From Ryuthela nishihirai (Eukaryota > Arthropoda > Arachnida > Araneae > Heptathelidae): DNA of 64,000 nt. Positions 10,031 to 21,125 of the stretch are shown here, in pieces. Under the pieces are notes generated by a model, which was given only the letters and a program-made list of their open reading frames with translations, made no database searches and was not told where the DNA came from. Position 1 is the first letter of the stretch. Every line of letters starts with the position of its first letter. The translations under genes and the position numbers were made by a program. The stretch covers positions 20,000,001 through 20,064,000 of the forward strand of contig JAWZYU010000004.1 of NCBI GenBank assembly GCA_038380435.1. Direction: 5' to 3'.

Positions 10031-10532
10031 CAGAGGTCAAACTAATTTGTCCTACCGCCCCCTTTTCAGAAAATATATTACTCAGCCTCCCCCCCCTGGA
10101 AATCTACCTTCTTTAAGCGAACAAACACAAAGATGCAGTGACAAATTTGTGTTCTTTTATGTACCTATATTTCTACCTCAGTCCTACAACATAGTAAAGA
10201 AAGATGTTGTTGTAAATAAGATACCTTGAAACTTAAAATTATAAAATTATTTATTAAAATCAACCATAGTAACATTCGCATTACACACAGAAAATTAAGA
10301 AAACGAAGGATAATTTTATGTGTTTATTTGGAAAATAAAGTAATTATTGCGACTTCAACTCTATGTTACACAACAGATGAAACATGTACGAACGGTTTTT
10401 CAAAATGCTCTCATCTTCCCGTCTTTATTTATGCTTTCACCGCCCCCCAATTGCACCCGAGGCTACTACCCACCCCCTGGATCGTTCCAGCACACACCCC
10501 CGGGGGCGGTATCGCCCACTTTGGGAAGCATT
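10031..10532. mobile_element. Possible hAT-type non-autonomous element
   Basis: The ends fit hAT: CAGAGGTCAAACTA on the left and, read inverted, CAATGCTTCCCAAAGTGGGCG on the right, with GC-rich CCCCC/GGGGG tracts just inside both. The flanks are GATTTAGAG on the left and GATTAGAG on the right, an 8-bp-like duplication with one T of slippage. There is no transposase. The call rests on ends and flanks only. Confidence 0.45.
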
Positions 10533-10849
10533 GATTAGAGCATGAACTTTTATTCAGAATCTAATGTTTTTTCACTATTCATGCTTCAATAAACAATTGA
10601 GAGAGAATAAAGTAAAATCCAGTTTACTTTAAGTTGAAAAAAACCTAAAACGTGCAATTCAAGTCATAGGTTTTTAGAATTAATTTCACTTTGTTTATTT
10701 GTGATTCATGGAAGCTGAGCACCAGCTCTCTCCTTTCTTCCTTTCACCACTTGCTAACCATTTCTTCTCAATTCTCATCTGCTGGAAATAACATACAGAA
10801 CTTGAAAGGCAACATATCTCCTCTGTCTAATATAAAACTCTCATTTTTA

Positions 10850-11165
10850 AAAAGCAATGGAATTTATCATTTTCCGACAAGCATCCTTTAACAATGGGAA
10901 TCTGAACTAATGGATAATCCGGAAAATGGAAATAGTAATATTTCATTAGAAGCTATCCAAAGGGGAAAAAACCCTAAAAGAACACATACTGCCTCTGGGG
11001 CATATGGGAATCTCGTTTTCAAAGAGAATGAAGTTTTTCCTTTACTTACTTTTTCACTTCTTGAAAGTTTTAATTTGAACTAACAGATGAGAGAGAAGAT
11101 GCAAATAGTATTTTATTACTAATTACACAACATAAAAAGCATTTGTCGTCTGTTTCTTAAATTTA
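10850..11165 (-). repeat. Interspersed repeat Y, copy 1
   Basis: Read on the minus strand it matches 57200-57375 closely (TTAGTTCAAATTAAAACTTT, then AACTTCATTCTCTTTGAAAA and CCAGAGG). A weaker third copy is at 49005-49135. The class is unknown and there is no coding capacity. Confidence 0.65.
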
Positions 11166-11529
11166 AAAAGTTGCATTTCCCTCACTCCTCTGAGAAATGT
11201 GAGTAGATTATTACTGTCAATGGAATATCTATTGAAAAGTTACCACCGAAATTTAAAATTTCTGTCATACAGATCAATTGCAAAATTCGTTCACAGCTTT
11301 GCCTTTACTAGTTTTCGAGCTCCAGTTTTAACAGCTTTATCTGTATTCTTTTATCAATGCCATTGGCATAATTCCGTTGAAGAAGGTTTCGAATGGCTAA
11401 GTAACCAGGAAGGTCATTCTATCAACCATGATCTACGATCTATCGTTAAGAGCTTTGCCGTTTTAATGTTTAGTTATCTCAAACGATATATATTAAAACT
11501 ACCTAAGTATTGAAAGTGAAATTACCAAT

Positions 11530-12215
11530 CCAACTATCACTTTAAAAAATGGAATTGTGTTTTCAACCTCCCCCCCCCCCTGGTGGTAAGGGGCAGATAA
11601 TTTTTCTAAATGGAAACTAAATAACCTTCACATTCCATCACCAAAATTTCACATTCCTAGTGTAATTACATCGTTTGTAATATTCGTTTGAAATTTTTGC
11701 ACCGTTAGAGAGCAAATTAGAGTTTTGGAGAGATTCAGAAACTGCATATCGTAATATTTCTTCAATCCAACATATAAAAAAAATTAATTTATCTCTATAC
11801 TCGAAAAAGTTCGATGTCTACAGACGAGCAGACAGACAATACAGACATACAGACGATAAAGCGAAACTATTATCTCGTTTTTCTTTTCTTTAAAAACGAG
11901 ATTTAAAAAAATAATTTTTTATTAATATCTTAAAACAAAAAAATAGTTCCCGCTCCACTCTACTACCCTAATTTCAAATTTCTAGCATGAATAGATCGTT
12001 TATCCAGTCGATTTATCGTCATCGTTTATCAAATTTAAAGATTTTGCCATTTTACACTTTAGGAAATGGAGTGATTTTGAGAGAATGTAAATCATAACGT
12101 TAGCTCCTATTCACCCCAAAAGAAATTTTTATTTATCTCTAAAAACAACAAAGTTGAATGTCTACAGATGGACAGAAAACAAACCTAAAATAATAGTTCG
12201 TTTTTGAAAACGGGA
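11530..12215 (+). repeat. Interspersed repeat X, two consecutive copies
   Basis: The first copy (11530-11910) contains CCTGGTGGTAAGGGG, CTTCACATTCCA, ACATCGTTTGTAATATTCGT, TTTATCTCTA and AGTTCGATGTCTACAGAC. The second (11935-12215) repeats the later blocks in diverged form. Inverted copies lie at 55757-56050 and 55140-55345. The class is unknown. Confidence 0.65.
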
Positions 12216-13337
12216 TAATAACACAATTAATGCATAGAAAGGAATAATTAAAATGATATGCGCCTATTTCATTTCGCCTTATGAATTATTTTGCCAAACA
12301 TGAAACTGGTGGTATATTTTTCTTTTGCATCTCTTTCGCTTTACAACATTCAGCCTTTTCTTAATAATTGACCTTCACTTTTATTCATAATATCCTATTT
12401 ATTAACTAAAAATAAATCATCTCCTGGAATATATATACAAAGTATTTTAAAAATGTAAACACATTTCACGAGATAATATTTTATATGATAATAAAAAAGA
12501 TATTTTAGTTATTTGCAAGTCGAGCTATCCCCCCCCTCCCCCATTTGCATTATGATTATTTATATTTAAATGCCGGGTCATATTCAAATGCAAAATTCTC
12601 AAATCTTTGGATAGGGTAAAAGAGACTATTAAATAGCATGTTCGTCCAATTTAAGATCACTGAACTTTTATTACCTCTGTGTTTCCCTGAATGGATGTGG
12701 TGTGCAGTAGGAAGCCACTTACAGTCTAAGAACTTAAACATTTAATGAGTGCTGCTGCGAATTTATCCCAGTAGAAATTGTTGCTGAAGTTTATCAGCCA
12801 GTTCTTTGCTTCTTTTAATACTGTCTATATGTTAACAGTGATCACTTTAATCATCTGCTATAATGCATCATATACCAAACCATTGTTTCGCTAAATTACT
12901 GTACGTATTTTTTAATTAGCACAAATATTCTTTCTTGAAAGTGCATACATTTTTCAGACCTTCTGTATATATACATAATTGGGCCAGTAAGTCATTTTTC
13001 AAAAATTAGAAGTTGTTGATCACAAGGCGAAAGAGAATACCATAAACCAAACGAATATGTAAAATTTTCGACATTTTCTTTACGACAATACGAATATTGC
13101 ATCAGAAATATGGAAACTGTTGTATTCAGTGTTAAAATATTTAACAAAAATGTTTTCCAAAAAATTAAGTTAACATTCAGCAGCTCTTCAACTGTTATAT
13201 CAATGATTCTGCAATACCTGCTGTCAGATATTCACATTCAGCTAGGTATAACAGAAATTTCTACTTCTTTGTGTTCGAGTAACTCGGTTTTGCTCTGTTC
13301 ATCAGCCGCTATTAAAATCCAGGAGCAAACAAGATTA

Positions 13338-14939
13338 CAATAAAACCTCTATTCTATACACTTCGATTTTACGGAAAGCATCCATCCGTCCGTAAATAGA
13401 TCTGCCTTCCTTCAGTGAAAGTCACATATGGATGAAAGCAGCACCAGTTAAATTATATTAACACCAGCATTCTATTAAATTAAATGAATTGGAGGATCTA
13501 GTTCTTCTCTTTAACCCCACCATTAGTAAGAGACAAAGGGAGATTTTCGTGCCCCACCACAACCCTCTACTAGTAAGAGGCAAGAGGAAGATTCTAGTGC
13601 CCCACCACAACCCTCTACTAGTAAGAGGCAAGAGGAAGATTCTAGTGCCCCACCACAACCCTCTACTAGTAAGAGGCAAAGGGTCTACTCTATCTACTAG
13701 ATGCCAGTTCGCACCTCTACTAGTAAGAGGCCAGAGGAAGATTCTAGTGCCCCACCACAACCCTCTATTAGTAAGAGGCAAAGGGTCTACTCTATCTACT
13801 AGATGCCAGTTCGCACCTCTACTAGTAAGAGGCCAGAGGAAGTTTCTAGTGCCCCACCACAACCCTCTACTAGTAAGAGGCAAAGGGTCTACTCTACCTA
13901 CTAGATAGCAGTTCGCACTTCTACTAGTAAGAGGCAAGAGGAAGATTCTAGTGCCCCATCACAACCCTCTACTAGTAAGAGGCAAAGAGTCTACTCTATC
14001 TACTAGTAAGATACCAGTTCGTACCTCTACTAGTAACAGGCAAGAGGAAGATTCTAATGCCCACCACAACCCTCTACTAGTAAGAGGCAAAGGGTCTACT
14101 TTATCTACTAGATGCCAGTTCGCACCTCTATTAGTAAGAGGGAAGAGGAAGATTCTAGTGCCCACCACAACCCTGTACTAGTACGAGGCAGAGGAACTAC
14201 TCTATCTACTGGTAACTTACCAGTTCTCACCTCTACTAGTAAGAGGCAAGAGGAAGATTCTAGTGCCCACCACAACCCTCTACTAGTAAGAGGCAAAGGA
14301 TATACTCTATCTACTGGTAAGATACCAGTTCGCACCTCTACTACTAAGAGGAAAGAGGAAGATTCTAGTGCCCCACCACAACCCTCTACTAGTAAGAGGC
14401 AAAGGATCTACTCTATCTGCTAGTATGATGCCAGTTCGCACCACTACTAGTGAGAGGCAAGAGGAAGATTCTAGTGCCCCACCACAACCCTCTACTAGTG
14501 AGAAACAACAAAAAGAGCCTAGCTCCTTACAACAATCTTCTACTAGTGAGATGCAAAAGGACGATTCTAGCTCCTAATCATAACACTTGATAGTCACAGA
14601 CCACGGGAGCATGATTCTCCTCAGACTCATAATACAGAGACAGAATTATTTCTGTTTAAAGTATTATTTATTTGATTGTTTTTATTGCTATTGCAGATAT
14701 TAGAGACATGTATTGGTCTATTTAATGGCGTTTCCAAACTGTTGCATTGGTTATTATAAGAAATGGTCATGTACTGTGTGCATCCTCATATAAACATTAG
14801 GCTTTAACGGACTTTCGGTATTAACGGAAACTCTCTCTTCCCTATTAATCCGTTAAATTGAGGGTTCTCGTATCCGTTAAATCCGTTATATTGAGGGTTC
14901 TCGTATCCGTTAAATCCGTTATATTGAGGTATTTCAAAG
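13338..14939. mobile_element. Candidate pogo/Tigger-like DNA element
   Basis: A 1.6-kb unit flanked by TA (13336-13337 and 14940-14941). The left end reads CAATAAAACCTCTATTC...CACTTCGATTTTACGG; the right end, inverted, reads CTTTGAAATACCTCAATATA then ACGGATTTAACGG. The AAACCTC..TT(C/A)...TTTAACGG pattern is that of invertebrate pogo/Tigger ends. The right end is itself a 35-bp tandem repeat (14850-14935). No transposase remains; the interior is dominated by a minisatellite (13500-14575). It ends 42 bp from the splice donor of aminopeptidase exon 3. Class assignment is inference. Confidence 0.55.
13500..14575 (+). repeat. Minisatellite with 48-bp coding-like unit
   Basis: The unit CTACTAGTAAGAGGCAAGAG-GAAGATTCTAGTGCCCCACC-ACAACCCT alternates with a second block (AAAGGGTCTACTCTATCTAC...CCAGTTCGCACC) to make a composite array over 1 kb. 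In one frame the unit reads STSKRQEEDSSAPPQP (16 residues). The frame is broken between units by 1-2-bp slips, so no continuous protein is predicted until the last part, which ends PSTSEKQQKEPSS...KDDSSS then stop near 14575. The array probably expanded from the end of an old reading frame. Confidence 0.9.
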
Positions 14940-14981
14940 TAAATTTCTTCTTAAACTATGACAATAAAGTTTCCTACTTAC

Positions 14982-15084
14982 ACTTCCTTTTTCGAAAGGC
15001 ACCACATCTCCTATGACGAACGCCAACAGATAAGTAGACATGGGAACCGTGGAGTTGTAAAGATCCACCTCCCATTCATCGTTC
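14982..15084 (-). CDS. M1 aminopeptidase, visible exon 3
   Basis: Encodes the last base of Trp315 and residues 316-349: NDEWEVDLYNSTVPMSTYLL followed by AFVIGDVVPFEKGS. MSTYLLAF is a hallmark strand of the M1 N-terminal domain. NST is a potential N-glycosylation site in the extracellular part. The acceptor is AAACCAG/G and the donor AAGT/GTAAGT, outgoing phase 0. The first base completes TGG with the TG left by exon 2. A candidate pogo-like element begins only 42 bp downstream in intron 3. Confidence 0.95.
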
Positions 15085-16349
15085 CTGGTTTGAAGGAAAA
15101 GAAAAAAATTTTATTTCCTTTGGTTCTGTCTTCTTCTCTCACAAATACATAAAAATATTATATGCAAAAAATATGCATTTAAATGTAATTCATTTTTATG
15201 GTAATTTAATTTATTAATTGTAGATCTGAAGCAAAGAGAATTACAGCATTATATGATGGGAGAAAAATAAATTTATTTTAGAAAGAATTAAAGTTCTCTG
15301 GAATAGAGCAAGGCCATTAACTCTTTTTCACTGGCTAACCATTTTTACAGTGGTAGAAAAAGGAAGGACATGCATTTTTTTTCTGGCTAACCATTTTTAA
15401 TGTAAGAGGAAGGCCATTTTTGAAAACGGTGGAAAGTTTTCTGGTAGGAAAATTTATGCATTTTGCATCAGCCATACGGCGTTAATATGGAGACTGTAGG
15501 GATGAATATTGCAGACATCGAAAAAGGGATTCCAATGGCCAACTTGAAGCGATCGGCAGAGATTGGCGTCGATTGGGGCTTTCATACAATTTTTCTTTCC
15601 TCAGTAGTTTACATCCACTGGGGTACTTGAGCGGTCAGAATAGCTTGGCAGTGACTTATAAACACTGGAACCCCTAAGCAGTCAGAATACTTGACAGTTT
15701 AATGGCTTAGGTTCACGGGTTTGTTGAATAGCCAGAATACTTTGGCAGTACTTATGTCCACTGCACCCTTGAGAAGCTGCAATGTCTCAGAAATGCAGAA
15801 CACTGATTATTTTCGTGAGATAGGTACTCATTTAACGGTAGACGTATGTACTTATGTAAAATACTTTAGCACATATTAAAAATTGCATTTATAATGTCCT
15901 CCAGTGTTGCATCAGTTGTTAAAACCACTCTGATAGTTTTAACACGCTATTCAGATTAATCATCCTGATATTAGTGAATATGCTTGCAATTAAAAGCTCC
16001 AGACAGTCCTACTTCATCAAATGTTTCTCGCATCACTTGGCACTTTGTAACAATGATGCCAATCGGAAAACTTCCAAAAGATATAATTCTTGGTACAGAA
16101 GTTCGTATCATTTCTGTTCCTGATTTCTTGAGAAAACACTTATAAATATTTTTTACACAATCACTCTCATATCTCAACGCCAGTCAACACATGCTAAATC
16201 ACATGTTTATCGGAAACAATTATATCGCTGCTAAGTGATACCAAAGATATCGTTTAAGGAGACGATATATAAACAATTCGAGAAATCTTTTCAACAGCAA
16301 AGTTATCAGTAGTCTTTTCGCCATTCCATGGCCCCCACGGTCACCACAT
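15085..16349. other. Intron 2 sequence
   Basis: No gene. Three imperfect copies of a CAGAATA.CTTGGCAGT block occur between 15610 and 15775, spaced about 60 bp. Otherwise there is only AT-rich sequence. The minus-strand frame at 16177-15971 has no motif. Confidence 0.4.
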
Positions 16350-16361
16350 TTCTAGTTCAGG

Positions 16362-16748
16362 GTTGGGTTGGGTTGTTTTACCTCTGAGCGGCTTTTTTGC
16401 ACACCATGGACTAAATGGCCAGGTCACAAGGACCCCGAAGGCTCAGAGAAGGTTGGGGGAGGGGACCCACTGGAACAGCTGTTGGGAGACAGATGGTAGA
16501 CTCCCGTCAAGGCCATCCAGCATGTTCTTTAACGTGCACAGGGTATGTCTCTCCCACACACGGGGCCACGGCTTAACGTCCGATCCGACGGACGGCGGCC
16601 TTTCCAAGCCCATCGGTGTCCCCTACTGACCGTGGGCAGGGCGGGGAATTTTGCGGAGATAAATCTCAACGCTGACCCAGCTGGGACTCGAACCTGGAAA
16701 CTACAGATTACGAGCCTGGCGCGCTACCGACTGAGCCACCCCCGCCCC
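16362..16748 (-). mobile_element. SINE family A copy, complete, with target-site duplication
   Basis: Near-consensus inverted copy with the tail GGTTGGGTTGGGTTG on the left and the tRNA-like head ending CCCCCGCCCC on the right. The direct repeat TTCTAGTTCAGG flanks it (16350-16361, 16749-16760; it overlaps the tail by ambiguity). Confidence 0.95.
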
Positions 16749-16760
16749 TTCTAGTTCAGG

Positions 16761-17282
16761 ACAGTGATTGAGGATCAGAGATGCGATTGGAGCTGCCATT
16801 GATGGCATGCACACTTCCATAGGATGAACTGGTGAACATATCATTACACATAATTTTAGCATTGCTTTAAATTTGGAAAAATATTTGAATCTCTATTTAA
16901 TGCAAAACGTCTGCAAAAGATCCTCTGTTGGCTTCATATAATAATAAACAAATAAATGTAATTGTGTTTGCTATGGAGCCATGCAATTTAAAAATTGTAT
17001 TTGCATTGTCTTTATACAATTCACTCAAATATTAAAAAAATCTCGTCAGCTAACTCTCAATTATCAGTATCCAAAAATGCAATTTATGTTACTAAGGGTT
17101 TGAAAATTCTGTAAATGATAATATAATTAATGTCATTTGGTCAATTATATTCAAATCGAAAAATACACATCATTGCAAACATGCAATGTCGCTGAAAAAT
17201 CAAAACTCAAAATTATGTAATTAATATCGCAGAGAAACTGTTGATATATCATTGCTCTTAGTCTATTTTCGATTGCTTCGTT
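16761..17282. other. Intron 2 sequence
   Basis: AT-rich, with no recognisable feature. Confidence 0.4.
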
Positions 17283-17296
17283 GCCCAATGCTTGAT

Positions 17297-17684
17297 GGGG
17301 CGGGGGTGGCTCAGTCGGTAGCGCGCCAGGCTCGTAAGCTGTAGTTCCCAGGTTCGAGTCCCAGCTGGGTCAGAGTTGAGATTTATCTCAACAAAATTCC
17401 CCGCCCTGCCCACGGTCAGTAGGGGACACCGATGGGCTTGGAAAGGCCACCGTCCGTCGGATGGGACGTTAAGCCGTGGTCCCGTGTATGGCAGAGCCAT
17501 ATCCTGTGCACGTTACAGAACACGCTGGATGGCCTTGACGGGAGGCTACCATCTGTCTCCCAACAGCTGTTCCAGTGGGTCCCCTCCCCCAACCTTCTCT
17601 GAGCCTTCGGGGTCCTTGTGGCCTGGCCATTTAGCCCATGGTGTGCAAAAAAGTGCCGCTCAGAGGTAAAACAACCCAACCCAA
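17297..17684 (+). mobile_element. SINE family A copy, complete, with target-site duplication
   Basis: The best reference copy: head GGGGCGGGGGTGGCTCAGTC, box B GGTTCGAGTCC, body, and tail AACAACCCAACCCAA. It is flanked by a perfect 14-bp repeat GCCCAATGCTTGAT at 17283-17296 and 17685-17698. Its closeness to the other young copies suggests recent insertion. It sits 170 bp downstream of exon 2 in intron 2. Confidence 0.97.
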
Positions 17685-17853
17685 GCCCAATGCTTGATCC
17701 GTGCTTTGATTACCTATCGCAATGAAGATTCATTAGATCCTTTTTATCCACTTTAAATGGTTTTAATTCCCTTTCTCCACACACACACACGTTTGAAACT
17801 TAACTTAGATCGTTATAGAAAAGTCTTGGTTTGTAAGAGCCAAGATAACTTAC

Positions 17854-18009
17854 CACGGTTCCGTCTTCCAAACTGGCATATTGGAGAGAGAAATGACGTT
17901 TCTCTTTCTGATGATGGATACGTCAAAAGTGGCCTTGAGTGCAGGTTCGTCAAAACAAGGGAATACTCTTCTGGCATCGGTGGGCTGCAACTGTGAGACC
18001 GCCATCCAT
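17854..18009 (-). CDS. M1 aminopeptidase, visible exon 2
   Basis: Encodes residues 263-314 plus two bases of Trp315. It contains [20 protein letters not shown], the most conserved block of the M1 N-terminal domain, then [20 protein letters not shown]. Acceptor TTCTTCAG/A, donor CCGTG/GTAAGT. The incoming A completes Arg263 (AG from exon 1) and the outgoing phase is 2. A 41-bp stretch of this exon (17894-17934, encoding [13 protein letters not shown]) is present again, exact and inverted, at 20021-20061 in intron 1. Confidence 0.96.
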
Positions 18010-18720
18010 CTGAAGAAAAATGAAGGGAATCGCAAAATCTATATTTGAAAAAGCAGACAGTATCAATTTTTATGTCTGGAAAATTTGCTCGATGTTTGTT
18101 TTACGGAAAAGGAAGATTTTAAATTATATATACATAAATGAGCAATAAAACACGTTCAAGCTCTCGTAAGGGCGCAAGTTTGTTGGAGTAACGCATTAAT
18201 GATCCAAAATTACAATTACTGCACGAAAAATATTATCCCATTCTTTGTAGTTTTCAAAAATCATTTGGATTCTGTATATCGAAATAATTTATAGTTGGTC
18301 ATGCAGGTTTATGGAATATCTGAGAAGATATTATGGTTCTCCTATAACAAGTATACTCAACTCGCCGTTCATGAATGCCATGGTGCTCACAAAAGCTGTT
18401 AAAAGTGCTCACCTATACGTCCTTTACCAGTGCTCGCCGATACATCCTTCATCAGTGCTCGCAGAACTGTTGAAAGTGCTCGACAATGCATCCTTTATTA
18501 GTTCTCGCGGAGTTGTTAAAAGTGCTCGCCAAAGCATCCTTTATCAGTGTTCGCGGAGCTCTTGAAAGTGCTCACCGACGCATCCTTTAATAGTTCTCGG
18601 GATCTAATAAAAATGCTCTGCGATGCATCCCTTCGTTAGGGCTCGTGAACACAATCGTAAAGTCAAATTTCGTTTGTTACCAACAGCGCTCTAATGGGCG
18701 CAACATAGATACTTACAAAA
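18010..18720. other. Intron 1 sequence with minisatellite
   Basis: Intron adjoining exon 2. At 18385-18645 a degenerate tandem repeat of about 46 bp (GTTAAAAGTGCTCGCC, then GCATCCTTTATCAGTGCTCG) runs for about five units. No gene. Confidence 0.6.
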
Positions 18721-19015
18721 TCCTCATGCAGCCATGGGCTATGATGGTCCAACCAGACTGTGCAATTTTCCTCTCCAAATGAGTTTGTTCTTAGCTATAG
18801 TTGCTGCATTTGGCCACCCTATGCCAATTCTAGTAAGGTCCTGTTTCATATTGCCTGCCCATTTCAACTTAGGTCTTCCCCTTTTTCTGAAACCCTTAGG
18901 CACACTGTTCATAATCCTGCTTGGCAATCTGCAGTTATGCATACGGGCAACGTGGTCAAACCAACGCAGTCTCTCTCTGCATAAAGTGCTGCTGAAAAGA
19001 GATTGACGACTCCTT
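18721..19015 (-). mobile_element. RTE-like LINE, 3' fragment
   Basis: The minus strand encodes the C-terminal tail of the RTE-like element (VPKGFRKRGRPKLKWAGNMK, then QDLTRIGIGWPNAATIA) and ends at the CCATGGCTGCATGAGG 3' terminus. It is a 5'-truncated dead copy. Confidence 0.85.
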
Positions 19016-19514
19016 CTTCTCTACAGCATTTAAAAACTTCTTGCCACCAATGCAAAAAACAACCGACATTTTATATTATTTATTAAAACAACGTTTTTTA
19101 CCTTTCAAATTTCGATAAAGATATTTTAGAGCAATATTTTTTGTTAGAATATTGCGGTGTACTAATTGGCAACTATGGAATAAATAGTTGAACTTCAAAA
19201 GAATTTTTTCTATTATACTAGTTTTATTCGAATGAGAGAATCGGTGAAAATATTTCGTCATGACCGAGTCCGTACTTGAAATCCTTGGTGGCCGCCAAGC
19301 CCGTTTTTGACACCTGGGTGTTCTCCTCTCAAAAAGATTGCCGACTCATGCTCTCTAATAAAACTGAGTCGTGTATGAGTAGTTAGTACTCCAGTGATTG
19401 GTTTAACTGATCGGAGTCATAAAGGTTTAATTTTGTTACCTTTTCTATTTAATTTGGTGAACGATTGTGTTATGAGAAAAGCTTTGGAAAAAAGCTACTG
19501 GAGTTTTAGGTAAT

Positions 19515-19850
19515 CTAAAACAGTCATGACCAAACCCGTAGTCCGCGGGTCACACTTGGTTTTCAAATGGTCTGCGACTTAATCTTTTTAATTTACTATT
19601 TTATTTCTTGTACATTTAATTGTCTTGTACCTTTTCGTAATTAATATGTATATGGTAAAACTTAACCGTTTATGTTATATATTTATAATCAATATTTATA
19701 ATTAAGTGAATTATTTAAGTATTTAGACTACTAATCGCATTAGACGCGGTTGAGGTTTTTTGCAATAAGTAAGGTATGGCCCAGTCCGAAGAATTCTCAA
19801 TCCTTATCCATCCCGCTATTGAGAAATTATTATCTATCCCTGGTCTAGAG
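19515..19850. mobile_element. Possible hAT-like insertion in the decayed LINE
   Basis: It interrupts the LINE between its SPFLF and YADD blocks. The start CAGTCATGACCAAACCCGTA with GTCCGCGGGTCAC, and a CCCTGGTCTAG end, resemble hAT-type ends. There is no transposase and no clear 8-bp target duplication. Low confidence. Confidence 0.3.
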
Positions 19851-19927
19851 ATTTGAAACTATCTGGTTTAGATTATGCTGATGATGTGTTCCTGTTCTTG
19901 AATGACGATCATGAATTGATCGTGTAC

Positions 19928-20159
19928 GTAAGAATAATATACCTGAAGTTTGAATCTTGTAGAGTTTTGATTATATATATAATATATGTTTTAGAAATGA
20001 ACGCTTTCATTACAACTGTTGGCCACTTTTGACGTATCCATCATCAGAAAGAGAAACGTCAAGTAAGAATAATATACCTGAGGTTTGAATCTTGTAGAGT
20101 TTTGATTATAAATATATAATATATGTTTTAGTAATGAACGCTTTCATTACAACTGTTGG
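19928..20159. repeat. 95-bp direct duplication with 39-41 bp filler
   Basis: 19928-20022 (GTAAGAATAATATACCTGA... to ACAACTGTTGG) is repeated at 20063-20159 with a few differences. Between the copies is a filler that exactly matches part of aminopeptidase exon 2 in inverse orientation. Confidence 0.93.
20021..20061 (+). other. 41-bp inverted exact copy of aminopeptidase exon 2
   Basis: 20021-20061 is the exact reverse complement of 17894-17934, which encodes [13 protein letters not shown] in exon 2. It lies in intron 1, 2.1 kb away, on the strand opposite to the gene. Two bases (GG) at the left edge are shared by both parents, a microhomology. It is not a functional exon: it lacks splice sites and is in antisense. 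Confidence 0.95.
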
Positions 20160-20239
20160 TGATGTTGGTAATAAATACCGAGCAAATTAGAGGAATAAAG
20201 CTTTAGTTCCTTTCAATGGTTTTGTATCGGAAGAAGTGT

Positions 20240-20620
20240 CTCTGTAATATTTAATCTTCACAACCACCCTCGCAATAGTAGGTCACAGTTAATACAGACA
20301 GACACCAATGCAGAGAAGATAAACAGCATCTTTTGGAAGACAGACATGCAAATGTTAAGAACTGTCACTGCAACTGGGTGTTGAGGAAACAATGTATGCA
20401 GTATATTGAACAAGTTGGTTATTTGAAAGTGTGTTCTAGGTAAGTTTCCACAATTGACATATGCACATAAGGAGCAGCACAAGACCATTTTCTTTATACT
20501 TTTTGTATTGTTTTTAACTGAACCTGGTGTAGAAGGGCCTGGCCCTAACATCACCATGGTTGTTAGGTGTATAAATAAATAAATAAATAAATAAATAGAT
20601 AGGCGACATTAAATGAACAG
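20240..20620. mobile_element. Insertion with (AAAT)n end, unclassified
   Basis: It splits the decayed LINE and ends at 20571-20600 in a run of AAAT units, the sort of tail left by a retrotransposed sequence. The body is not recognised. The 99-codon minus-strand frame inside it has no motif. Confidence 0.4.
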
Positions 20621-21125
20621 GAGAAGACGATTATTAGTGTGATTGGAAAGTGTGGGCTTATAAAAATTTAATACTTTATAATAGTTAATCCTCTCTAAAG
20701 TTTCTTAGTGAGGCTGGACTCTTTGTAAGCAAGATAACAAGATACATTTGATTCCAGATGTTTTACAGAGCATTTTAGGCATTAAAAGATTTTACTATAC
20801 AAATGTGTAGTTATCAATAGCCTTTAAGCAGAATCTAGCATAGGGGGAAATTGTGTTGGTTTGATTAAATTGTTCGCATACTGAAGTGTAAATCGTTGAA
20901 TAGAGTTGTGAATAATATCCATAAAATATTTGAGCAAAAACGGAATGCATAATATTAGTTGGGTGAATAACTTGAAACACGATATCATTAGAACTATCCT
21001 TCAATGGTTAGATTCAACAAATGTTGCTCAGGATTGATGAGTTTCGAATGCTGGCTTGTAGAGTCTGGTTGAATCTCCTTAGCCTACTGGCTGCTTGGAG
21101 TTTGTGTGCCTGCATATATGAAATG

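Larger units (their letters stand above)
10543..13337. other. Intron 3 sequence with two unclassified interspersed repeats
   Basis: No gene. Two repeat families are listed separately: repeat Y at 10850-11165 and repeat X at 11530-12215. The remainder is AT-rich, with C-tracts at 11569-11580 and 12530-12541. The 104-codon frame at 11199-11513 has no motif and no homology I recognise. Confidence 0.45.
19350..21125 (+). mobile_element. RTE-like LINE, heavily decayed, with insertions
   Basis: The order of surviving blocks follows the RTE-like LINE: NKTESC near 19365, DWFN then PFLFNLV near 19440, LDYADDV near 19875, EMNAFITTVGDVG near 19995-20165, TLCKQDNK-like near 20720, and the terminal CCTTAGCCTACTGGCTGCTTGG near 21080-21100. 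It is interrupted by at least three events: an insertion at about 19515-19850, a 95-bp tandem duplication with filler (19928-20159), and an insertion at about 20240-20620 ending in (AAAT)n. It is antisense in intron 1. Confidence 0.7.

Noticed and set aside
11199..11513. 104-codon frame as a gene
   Set aside because: No recognisable domain, and it lies in an intron between repeats Y and X.
13458..14423. Several long frames on both strands reading repeats such as PLTSRGLWWGTRIF or HHNPLLVRGK
   Set aside because: Products of the minisatellite in non-biological frames; an array without stops stays open in several frames.
17297..17370. A true tRNA gene
   Set aside because: The tRNA-like segment is fused to a 320-bp body, flanked by target duplications and present many times: the SINE head.
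17416..17679. Frames reading FFAHHGLNGQVTRTPKAQRR and the like at many places
   Set aside because: All lie within SINE family A copies; a non-coding RNA-derived repeat read as protein.
20021..20061. A real alternative exon of the aminopeptidase
   Set aside because: It is antisense to the gene, only 41 bp, lacks splice sites, and is explained by copying from exon 2.
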